Positions 1 through 6,603 of a DNA stretch of 15,547 nt are shown here, in pieces. This DNA comes from Candidatus Altimarinota bacterium. GTDB taxonomy: Bacteria > Patescibacteriota > Gracilibacteria > UBA4473. Under the pieces are notes generated by a model, which was given only the letters and a program-made list of their open reading frames with translations, was not told the origin of the DNA and made no database searches. Each line of letters opens with the position of its first letter. Position 1 is the first letter of the stretch. The position numbers and the translations under genes are program-made. The DNA is taken from positions 15,498 to 31,044 of the forward strand of contig JAHDBZ010000008.1 in the NCBI GenBank assembly GCA_020630245.1, read 5' to 3'.

Positions 1-1381
1 TTGTTCCATCTAGAATCTCATCAGTCGTTACCGCTCCTGTTGCAATTTCGTCTGCGGCTACCGAATCGGTGGCAAGGCTAATCACACCAGCATTTGAAAT
101 CGTCGCATCTCCTGAAACAGCGACCTCTTGAGCAGTGTTCGTCCCATCTCCGATTAGGATATTCCCGTCCGTCAATGAATCTGTCAGAGAATTATCATCT
201 ACCCACACTGGAGCTGTTCCAGTTCCATCAACTTTGAGCGCTTGTCCGGCTGTACCGACACCAAGTGATACCCAATCAGTTCCATCGTAGTACATGATGT
301 CTCCTGCCGTATCACCTCCAAGGGCAATATCAGTTCCATCCACCGAGTTGTCAGCAATCGTAAAGGCTCCGGTATTATCTACCGTTACATCTCCACTTGC
401 GGTCACGCCCGTCGCTTCATTGGCCGCATTCCCTACGAGAATTTGACCAGACGTAAGCGTTGAACTCGCAAAAGTCGTTTGATCGACCCAAATTGCGTTT
501 CCGGCTGCATCAGTCGTGAGGATTTTATCATTCCCGGCTGAAGCAGAATCAATGTTGGCAGCATCCACTGAATCATCAGCCAACTTTGCGTTCGTAATTC
601 CACCGTCTTTCACTTGCACCACGTCAGCACTTACTTCGATGGTTGCGTTATCAACATTCACATCGAGTTCTCCACCAGCCGCTTGAGTAATACCCAAACC
701 AGCCGTGTCAGCGTTAAGTTCCGCCGCACCAACGGCGTCTGCTGCAATCTCGTCAGCACCAACCGCATCCGTGGCGATTTCGTCTGATCCTACGGCGTCT
801 GTAACAATTTCATCAGCATCTACTGAATCTGTTGCGAGACTAATGGCCCCAGTATTAGAGATCGTAGCGTCTCCACTGGCGACAACCGCTTGAGCTGTTC
901 CCGTAGCGTCTCCAACGAAAATCGTTCCGTCTGCTAGATTCAGCGACGAAGCATCATTAGAAGCTACCCATACAGTTCCATCACAGTAATAAACCGTGGT
1001 ATCGGTCGTGTTGAAATAAACTCGTCCCGTGTGATCAGGCGCACAGGCTACTGGATCAGCCGCAGCTGTTTCGAGAGTAATACCCCCTTGGAATTCAACA
1101 TTTTCATTGAACACGAAAGCGCCTGTTCCGCCATCGAGCGAATCATTAAAGGTAAGAGAGGCACCTGTATTGGCACCGAAGTTAATCGAAAGATCAGTGT
1201 TATCGCCGGGGTTAACTGTACCGTCGATGTCCAGCGTCCAGGTATCAAGCTCTACACCATCTTCCTCAGTTGTGAAGATGAGACGGGCCTGGGCCGCCGG
1301 TGAAAAAATAGAAAAACTAAAGACCGCTAACACCAGCAGGCTCCAGTATCGTTTGCAAAACCGATTTTTGTTTTGATTCAT
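1..1381 (-). CDS. Secreted phage-fibre-like repeat protein, 3' end beyond window
   Basis: An uninterrupted minus-strand reading frame runs from ATG at 1381 to the left edge (460 codons and still open), so the C-terminus is missing. Residues 1-32 form a signal peptide (basic start, hydrophobic core, cleavage near AQA|RL). Residues 48-100 are a beta module also present in the 854-aa protein. Residues 113-140 are a two-Cys module (C113, GRVYFNTT, C133, GTVW). The rest is built of phage-tail-fibre-type repeats: three copies of a roughly 43-aa SGDATISN-type unit (residues 150-192, 309-352, 403-446), a 10-aa repeat around ADEIATDAVG (186-226), and a GDIMYYDGTDW/GTAGQALK segment (360-393). It is probably an exported, elongated, perhaps trimeric surface fibre; that role is inferred from repeat type. 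It is a paralogue of the upstream 854-aa protein at its N-terminus. There is no Shine-Dalgarno sequence before the ATG. Confidence 0.85.
   Translation of the reverse strand, partial: MNQNKNRFCKRYWSLLVLAVFSFSIFSPAAQARLIFTTEEDGVELDTWTLDIDGTVNPGDNTDLSINFGANTGASLTFNDSLDGGTGAFVFNENVEFQGGITLETAAADPVACAPDHTGRVYFNTTDTTVYYCDGTVWVASNDASSLNLADGTIFVGDATGTAQAVVASGDATISNTGAISLATDSVDADEIVTDAVGSDEIATDAVGADEIAADAVGAAELNADTAGLGITQAAGGELDVNVDNATIEVSADVVQVKDGGITNAKLADDSVDAANIDSASAGNDKILTTDAAGNAIWVDQTTFASSTLTSGQILVGNAANEATGVTASGDVTVDNTGAFTIADNSVDGTDIALGGDTAGDIMYYDGTDWVSLGVGTAGQALKVDGTGTAPVWVDDNSLTDSLTDGNILIGDGTNTAQEVAVSGDATISNAGVISLATDSVAADEIATGAVTTDEILDGT
44..934 (-). repeat. Three copies of a 43-aa fibre repeat
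   Basis: Within the left-edge gene, codons at 806-934, 326-457 and 44-175 encode three diverged copies of one unit with pattern L-x-x-G-x-I-x-[VI]-G-[DN], then SGD-x-T-[IV]-x-N-x-G, then A-x-x-SV-x-x-x-[DE]-I. The first and third are most alike (SGDATISNTGAISLATDSV against SGDATISNAGVISLATDSV). This kind of unit is familiar from phage tail fibres and bacterial fibre-like surface proteins. Confidence 0.75.
704..826 (-). repeat. Tandem 30-bp (10-aa) coding repeat
   Basis: Four consecutive 10-residue units (SVDADEIVTD, AVGSDEIATD, AVGADEIAAD, AVGAAELNAD) make a 30-bp coding periodicity in which third positions vary. The same motif starts again at the left edge (about 1-64: VAADEIATGA, VTTDEILDGT), so more copies may lie outside. 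Synonymous drift between units suggests selection on the protein. Confidence 0.8.
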
Positions 1382-1409
1382 AGGAGATATTAAGAAATTA
1401 AATCAGACC

Positions 1410-1438
1410 ATTTTACCAGAATCAGTGCGTAAAATCAA
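1410..1438 (-). promoter_or_regulatory. Sigma70-type promoter for the left-edge gene
   Basis: On the minus strand TTGATT (1433-1438) is separated by 17 bases from TAAAAT (1410-1415), with TG one base ahead of the -10 (extended -10). Predicted transcription would begin near 1403, giving a leader of about 20-25 bases before ATG 1381. It matches consensus reasonably and sits in an AT-rich gap, but it is a pattern match only. Confidence 0.45.
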
Positions 1439-1573
1439 TAACAATAATGTTTTTTGATTATGTACTAAACCTTCGTATAAAAAAACAGTTCATGGGTCAA
1501 AAAAGTACCCTTGCATTAATGAACAAAAAATGTGATTAAGAAGTAACAATAATGCCCGCAAAGAACAATAATT
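1439..1573. repeat. Dispersed 11-bp repeat TAACAATAATG
   Basis: TAACAATAATG occurs exactly at 1439-1449 and 1544-1554, with a near copy (GAACAATAATT) at 1563-1573, in the 258-bp gap between the 854-aa gene and the left-edge gene. The first copy abuts the proposed -35 box. It could be a protein-binding motif or simply AT-rich composition. Confidence 0.3.
1481..1524 (-). terminator. Possible intrinsic terminator after the 854-aa gene
   Basis: GTTCAT (1488-1493) pairs with ATGAAC (1519-1524), and inside it GGGT (1494-1497) pairs with ACCC (1507-1510); an unpaired 8-base bulge lies on one side. Read on the minus strand the stem is followed by TG and a run of seven T. It lies about 115 bases after the stop of the 854-aa gene and before the promoter of the next. 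A weaker ATGCA/TGCAT hairpin at 1605-1619, also followed by T runs, is an alternative. Confidence 0.45.
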
Positions 1574-1639
1574 TTGATCAAAAAAAACAATCGAAAAAAG
1601 GCTTATGCAAACAATGCATGTAAAATCAAATAAATATTA

Positions 1640-4204
1640 TTAACGAATTTTTTCGATAATAAGACGAGAAGCATTCGCTAAAGTCTCCAAATTGGTAGTT
1701 CCGCCTGTTCGCAGGATTCTAGCGCGAATAACACCTCCCGCAGCCACGTTTTCTAGCACTGTAAGAGAACAAGTATTTTCTTCTGTTTCTCGGACGTAAC
1801 AATCAGTCAGTGCTCCAGGCAAATCAACGCCATTTTCTTGTAGACGCATCTCAACACTGGTTCGCTGCCCCCCCGTCGTGTTGAACTCCGTAAAACTCGA
1901 TTGCAGCACGACTCGATACAACCCCGCTTCTGAAATCGTTACTTCATCTGCCGTTAGCGTGTAAGCAGAATCTACGATCACGGGGCTATCGATATTAAGG
2001 GTTACCTCCGTATTATTAACTACCTGCCCTCCGGCTCCATCATAGGCATAAAACACAGAAGCCGTACCAGCTCCGCCACCAGTCGGGGCAGTCTCCCACG
2101 TCGGGGCCACACCGGGTCCTTGGGAAGTCAACACCTGTCCCGTTGTTCCCACATTACTATTGACGATTAATTCCCCAGTAAAATTAAGTGCTCCGTCGAT
2201 AGATAAGTCATCACTGAGTTCAAAACGATCGTCCACAGTGGCATCATAAGTCAGGTTTTCCCATACTCCAGCCTCACGGCCTAGATTTAGAGTCCCATCA
2301 CTGTCCGCAACTACATGATCCTCGGCAATGTAACCTCGTCCCACTGCTCCGACAGAACCATCTACCCGCAGATTATCACTGAGCACAAATCGACTTCCCA
2401 ACACATCCCAAGAAAGACTTTCACTCAGAGTGGACCCAAAAACTAAAGCCACTCGAGAGGTTGCCGTATTGTCATTGTCCAAGACGAATGAGTCATTATC
2501 GGTACCAATATCTGTATTTTGTGCGTGACCGCCACCGCCACCACCTCCACCAGCAGCCCCAGACCTCAAATCAATAACCTGCACTGGGCCAGTGGTCTCA
2601 GACATAATCACATAGGCAATAGGAAAACCAACAGTTTTCCATTCCGTGGGAATACTGCCCACAACCTCATCTGGATCATCTATAGCCTCCTGGATCGATG
2701 TGTACTCACTCGTTGGTGGTTTTTGCTGACGCTCCATGTGCAAGCCCCCATGCTTATCGCCCCAGATAAACAATTTATGGTACTTATTATTTCCAATGGC
2801 AACGTTACCGCCTGATCCATCATCATAATTGGTGTTATCCAACTGAGTGTAGACATTGTAGTAAGCGTCGATCATTGTGGCCCCGGTGGCAGTATTTTGT
2901 GCTGGAAAACTAACGACCGAATGAATGTGCATCACTTCCCCATTAGTCACCGCGAAATCCAAGCCGCTCGTCGTCGGATTTATCCCTGACAGCCAAATAA
3001 CCCCATCTGAACGCAAACGACTATTCACGTCTCGGATAAAATTACGAATAAAGTTCGTTAGATTTTCTAAATAATAAATCGTGCCGGTGGATCCACTAAC
3101 AGTCCCAACCAACACCTCTGCGATGGGTACATAACCAAAACTCCCAACCTCAGGATCCGAAGTACTGGATTCAACTACCCCCGTATCACGAACATAGACA
3201 TAGTTTAGGACTGGATTTGTGTCCGTACCAGCTACAAGCGCAATCCCTGGTGCAGTATTATTTGGGATAATAAACTCTATGTCATCAATGTTGGCCACAA
3301 AAGAAACATCCACCGGATTTTCATAAGTCAAATACGCTATCCCAGAATTAATACTAGTCCCTAGATTAAGATTATCACTCACCGTATTTCGATTGATTTC
3401 ATCGCTTTGCCCGATCAAAGTTTGTAATTCATCAAATTGAGCCGTACTCATCAGGCCTTTATTCGTGCTAGTGGCAATCGGGATATCATCAGTACCATCA
3501 ATATGAGTTAAAGCATGATGGCCAATCGTCTGCCATCCAGTACTGGTATAGATATACATTTCGTCGTCTGTTGTGTTGAAATACACCTGACCAACAACTG
3601 GCGCGACCGGAGCAGATGCCAAACTCTCAATTACAAAATTCTGAGCAGGATTTTGGAGCAAATTCAATGCCCCAGAGGACTCTAAACGGACTCGTTCTGA
3701 ACCAGCAGTCGTAAAGCGGATGATATCTTCGTTTGAATTAGTTTCTGTATGCACAAGCGTGTTTCCATCCGCATCGTTAATCAATGCTAAGGCCGAAATT
3801 CCTGCTCCGATATCAATCTGCTCAAACACCGTTCCGTTACAAACGTACGCGTTACTATTGGTAGTATTGAAATACATACGCCCGATTGTGCTCGCATCGC
3901 AGGTAGGGGCGGCGGCTAAATTTTCAATCCGAACATTTTGTATCTCATTCCCACCAAAATTGGTATCACGGTTAAAATTAAAAATATCATTAGTAACGTC
4001 ATACCGAAGCTTCGCATCAATCGCGAGCCCAAACTCTAGATCAATAAAATCAGTCGAAGTGTCCCCAGAATCAAGCACAAAGACAGGATCATGCGTCCCG
4101 GACTCGCTTACAAACACTAAACTGGCCTCAGACAAAAGTGGAACCCCCAGGAACAAAGCCCCAGAAACAGCAAAACAAAATCGCTTTAAGTTAGTCTTGA
4201 TCAT
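1640..4204 (-). CDS. Secreted fibre-like protein with C1q-like C-terminal domain
   Basis: 854 residues with a signal peptide at 1-27 (cleavage near SEA|S). Residues 42-85 are the FxLD...LxFG beta module. Two YFNTT modules follow, one with paired Cys (C102, C122) and one without (about 198-226). Residues 229-550 begin HHALTHIDGTDDIP and end VIDLRSG, resembling a phage tail-fibre segment. A glycine run (552-559) and HAQNTDIGT lead into two more beta modules (572-618, 634-672). A GTTGQVLTSQGPGVAPTW linker precedes a C-terminal jelly-roll-like domain (about 715-854, with GLYRVVLQSSF and ending in ANASRLIIEKIR) typical of C1q/TNF-like trimeric heads. C802 and C812 could form a disulfide. There is no wall-anchor motif, so attachment is unexplained. 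It is likely a trimeric surface or secreted fibre (inference). The 5' ATG follows TCTTATC, with no Shine-Dalgarno sequence. Confidence 0.85.
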   Translation of the reverse strand: MIKTNLKRFCFAVSGALFLGVPLLSEASLVFVSESGTHDPVFVLDSGDTSTDFIDLEFGLAIDAKLRYDVTNDIFNFNRDTNFGGNEIQNVRIENLAAAPTCDASTIGRMYFNTTNSNAYVCNGTVFEQIDIGAGISALALINDADGNTLVHTETNSNEDIIRFTTAGSERVRLESSGALNLLQNPAQNFVIESLASAPVAPVVGQVYFNTTDDEMYIYTSTGWQTIGHHALTHIDGTDDIPIATSTNKGLMSTAQFDELQTLIGQSDEINRNTVSDNLNLGTSINSGIAYLTYENPVDVSFVANIDDIEFIIPNNTAPGIALVAGTDTNPVLNYVYVRDTGVVESSTSDPEVGSFGYVPIAEVLVGTVSGSTGTIYYLENLTNFIRNFIRDVNSRLRSDGVIWLSGINPTTSGLDFAVTNGEVMHIHSVVSFPAQNTATGATMIDAYYNVYTQLDNTNYDDGSGGNVAIGNNKYHKLFIWGDKHGGLHMERQQKPPTSEYTSIQEAIDDPDEVVGSIPTEWKTVGFPIAYVIMSETTGPVQVIDLRSGAAGGGGGGGGHAQNTDIGTDNDSFVLDNDNTATSRVALVFGSTLSESLSWDVLGSRFVLSDNLRVDGSVGAVGRGYIAEDHVVADSDGTLNLGREAGVWENLTYDATVDDRFELSDDLSIDGALNFTGELIVNSNVGTTGQVLTSQGPGVAPTWETAPTGGGAGTASVFYAYDGAGGQVVNNTEVTLNIDSPVIVDSAYTLTADEVTISEAGLYRVVLQSSFTEFNTTGGQRTSVEMRLQENGVDLPGALTDCYVRETEENTCSLTVLENVAAGGVIRARILRTGGTTNLETLANASRLIIEKIR

Positions 4205-4210
4205 GATAAG

Positions 4211-4240
4211 ACAAGATCAATACAAGTGTACAAGATCAAT
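4211..4240. repeat. 11-bp direct repeats just before the 854-aa gene
   Basis: ACAAGATCAAT occurs at 4211-4221 and 4230-4240, 19 bp apart, with a partial ACAAG at 4222-4226 between them. This lies 7-36 bases upstream of the ATG at 4204 in the 114-bp gap after the 744-aa gene. A TATAAA box (4244-4249, minus strand) lies just upstream, but I find no good -35 partner. It may be a regulator site or part of the mRNA leader. Confidence 0.35.
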
Positions 4241-4318
4241 TTTTTTATACAAAAAAAATACCACATTTAACACCAAAAATACTGGCCATGCTTCAAATTT
4301 ACTGTTTTACGATAAAAA

Positions 4319-6553
4319 CTACTTAACTACGTACCGAAGGACAATATCTCCTACGCGCGGATCAAGACTTGCCCGTGAATGCATCTTCATCTTAATCCAC
4401 ACCACATCACCAGGCTCCCAAGTCGCCCCACCTGTAAAATTAAACGTCCCCGATGCCCAGGCATTATCTACCAAATTAAGCCCTACGCCTCCCAACTGAT
4501 CGGTCGGATCTCCTTCCTTTTGAACCGTGAGGTCAATGTGTGAGTCAGTTAGTACAGATTGTGTACGATAGTCTAATTCCAAAGCGGGTACCAACCACGA
4601 ATCAAAATTGTGTGGCAGCGCATAACGAACCAGGATATCATAATCCTGCAACGAAGACTGCTCCGTACTCCAACGGATCACGTGTCGTTCCAAAGTTCCC
4701 GTCAATACATCTATTTCTTCGTACATTGAGCCACTATTGGCTGAGCCGTCTTTTTCGAAGATAGAATTCGGGTAGCGCGGACTGAGTCGAGCCGCTACAT
4801 TTTGCGGGCCAATCGTCACACCATTAATCGTTCCTGTAACCATCAGATCACCATCTACCGCTAGACTATTACTAAATTCAAACTGATCGAGCACCCCATT
4901 CCACAGTAACGTTTCTCCGATCACATCACCAAACTGCAAGGTAAGTGTATCCCCTGCCCCAGAACTACCATCCTGGTCAATGGTGAAAACATTAGAATCT
5001 GTACCGCTCACACCGCCTCCGCCAGCACCACCACCAGGAATAATCGAACCTGGTAATTGCCCGGTTCCTGGATCGATATAAGGAATGTCTCCTGGGCCGT
5101 AGCCAAGCTCACGATAATCAAGCTTATTAGCGTTAAAAGCGTACGGCACAGAGGCAATAACCTTGCGATCAATCAAAATATCGGTGGCATCAACGTCGAT
5201 CACTTCATAATCAGAGTCTGGCGTGCCAGACAATTTCACCTCAACCTGTAGATACAGATCATCTTGGTCAAACATCCCGACGATAAAAGGGGTTACCGTC
5301 CCAACTTGAAAAGAAAATCTGCCGCCCGGATTAAGTACCTGGGTCTGAACCTCTTGCCAGCTATAAAAATCTACTGCTGCCGCATTGATAGCCCCGGATA
5401 CCACATCTGTAGCTTCATAATCAGCATTGGCCCAAAAGCTGAAACGAAAGGTGTAGTTTCCACTCAGAGGCACGGCTGAATCATTAAGCAGTTCCCCCTC
5501 ATAGATCAAGATTTGAGGCGTCGTCGTTACCTGCGCTGAGACATCTCCACCTAAAGGCGCAGTTGCAAGTAGAAGCAGCAGGACAAACCATTTTTTCATA
5601 CCTTTCTTCTGAGAGTTTTCATCTTCATCGTCTTTGGTACACCGACGATAGATCAGCCAGACCCAAAACGCTAACAAGAAGATTATAATCACAAGCATTA
5701 CAAGCACAAAGAAAAGTCGATAGGCAAGCCATTTCCACCAATCATTGTAAACTAAGAAACCCGGAACACGCAGACAAGAAAGGTATTCTCGTCCGAAATA
5801 AACATCTTCGCTGTTGAGATTCTCTGGCGCGGCGAGCTTCCAATCCTCTCGTGGAGTTAAGTTTTCTGCACCAGTCATCAGATCAAAACGACGCGTTTCT
5901 GGTCGTTCAACGACTTCTAATGGCACGACGGTTGTCTCTGCTTCCGTTGTCACTGGTGGCTCTATTACTTCCACTGGTTGCGCTGCCACAGGAGGCGTTA
6001 CCACCTCGATAACTTGATCGATCACCGCCGGGGCTGATGGTAGTAGCGATTCATTTTCTGGTTCTGAAGGGTCATTACAAGCGTCCGCTGGAGCATATCC
6101 TTTGGAAAAGGCCCATTGCTCCGCACAAATATATCCAGAACTGGAAACTAAGCAGGCTGCATAATCAGCATAATCACCATCATTACCGGTCGGAAAAATG
6201 TTTACAAAGTCATTGGTCTCTAAATCACACACCAAGACAACATGGCGAGATGGAACCCCGCTACCGTCGCCAGGATTAACCGGTGGAGTTGCTGCTGGTG
6301 GTTCTGGATCTGTTGGCGGTGCCGTGTCAGGGAGAGCTCCTAGATTATTATCCACAATGATTCCATTCCCTTCGATTCGAAGTTTCGCATTAATTTGATA
6401 ACTATCTGAAGTCCCAGGATTTCCTGATTGCATGATACGCAGGACATTTCCATCACGTATTTGAAAAGCTTTTACCTCGCCAAATAACAATACTGGTAGC
6501 AGACACAGAGCCGCTAACACAAAGAATTTTCGTGTCGGTAAAGATAAAAGCAT
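4319..6553 (-). CDS. Bipartite membrane/secreted protein with internal signal peptide
   Basis: 744 residues that look like two exported proteins in one frame. Part one: signal peptide 1-29 (cleavage near VKA|F), a Pro-rich linker (about 74-97), a Cys domain (102-160: PSRHVVLVCD, FPT, C134, C143, W147) shared with the upstream SLH protein, a Pro/Val/Glu-rich stretch (171-220), and a strong transmembrane helix (about 275-302) followed by YRRCTKDDEDENSQKKG, a likely cytoplasmic tail. Part two starts at M319: MKKWFVLLLLLATAPLGG with a cleavage site GDVSA|Q at 340, a beta domain common at the N-terminus of fibre proteins (about 346-475, ending VIASVPYAFNAN), a Gly-rich linker (507-514), the FxLD beta module (522-569), and a C-terminal beta domain (about 589-744, SPRYPNSIF, QDYDILVRY). 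The SLH gene ends 50 bases upstream. Function is unknown; surface assembly is inferred. The start is supported by a promoter placed directly against it. Confidence 0.85.
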   Translation of the reverse strand: MLLSLPTRKFFVLAALCLLPVLLFGEVKAFQIRDGNVLRIMQSGNPGTSDSYQINAKLRIEGNGIIVDNNLGALPDTAPPTDPEPPAATPPVNPGDGSGVPSRHVVLVCDLETNDFVNIFPTGNDGDYADYAACLVSSSGYICAEQWAFSKGYAPADACNDPSEPENESLLPSAPAVIDQVIEVVTPPVAAQPVEVIEPPVTTEAETTVVPLEVVERPETRRFDLMTGAENLTPREDWKLAAPENLNSEDVYFGREYLSCLRVPGFLVYNDWWKWLAYRLFFVLVMLVIIIFLLAFWVWLIYRRCTKDDEDENSQKKGMKKWFVLLLLLATAPLGGDVSAQVTTTPQILIYEGELLNDSAVPLSGNYTFRFSFWANADYEATDVVSGAINAAAVDFYSWQEVQTQVLNPGGRFSFQVGTVTPFIVGMFDQDDLYLQVEVKLSGTPDSDYEVIDVDATDILIDRKVIASVPYAFNANKLDYRELGYGPGDIPYIDPGTGQLPGSIIPGGGAGGGGVSGTDSNVFTIDQDGSSGAGDTLTLQFGDVIGETLLWNGVLDQFEFSNSLAVDGDLMVTGTINGVTIGPQNVAARLSPRYPNSIFEKDGSANSGSMYEEIDVLTGTLERHVIRWSTEQSSLQDYDILVRYALPHNFDSWLVPALELDYRTQSVLTDSHIDLTVQKEGDPTDQLGGVGLNLVDNAWASGTFNFTGGATWEPGDVVWIKMKMHSRASLDPRVGDIVLRYVVK
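5534..5599 (-). other. Internal signal peptide and possible second start
   Basis: Codons 319-340 of the 744-aa frame encode Met-Lys-Lys-Trp, a leucine-rich core and a signal-peptidase-like GDVSA|Q site. The bases before this ATG (AGAAGAAAGGT) are the only purine-rich, Shine-Dalgarno-like stretch before any candidate start here, though spacing is poor and the stretch also encodes Lys-Lys-Gly. If used as a start it would give a separate 426-aa secreted protein (4319-5599); if not, signal peptidase could cut a precursor in two. Confidence 0.55.
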
Positions 6554-6579
6554 CCGGCTATTATAGCACAGATGCTCTT
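6546..6579. repeat. Nested inverted repeat over the 744-aa gene start
   Basis: Outer arms AAAAGCATC (6546-6554) and GATGCTCTT (6571-6579) pair over 9 positions (one G-U in minus-strand RNA). Inner arms GCTAT (6557-6561) and ATAGC (6563-6567) pair over 5 around a single base. The element covers the ATG (6551-6553) and the -10 box. Read on the minus strand, the outer stem ends in TTTT then ATCTTT, so it might also act as a weak terminator for the SLH gene that stops at 6604. Confidence 0.6.
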
Positions 6580-6588
6580 ATTTTTGAA
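6560..6588 (-). promoter_or_regulatory. Extended -10 promoter giving a leaderless mRNA
   Basis: On the minus strand TTCAAA (6583-6588) is 17 bases from a perfect TATAAT (6560-6565) preceded by TGC (extended -10). Only six bases (AGCCGG) separate the TATAAT from the ATG at 6553, so transcription would begin at or one base before the A of the start codon. This predicts a leaderless transcript, consistent with the absence of a Shine-Dalgarno sequence. Confidence 0.6.
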
Positions 6589-6603
6589 GTAAATTATAGT
6601 ACT

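Noticed and set aside
704..826. Regular 30-bp repeats that could suggest a CRISPR array
   Set aside because: Units are directly adjacent with no unique spacers, they vary at third codon positions, and they lie inside a coding frame.
1382..1639. Small gene or RNA in the AT-rich gap
   Set aside because: Only short frames without start context, and no tRNA-like or conserved RNA fold by eye; a terminator and promoter account for the gap.
3720..4499. Plus-strand open frame of 259 codons antisense to the 3' end of the 744-aa gene and the 5' end of the 854-aa gene
   Set aside because: No signal, domain or start context; it mirrors two well-supported minus-strand genes, so it is a shadow frame.
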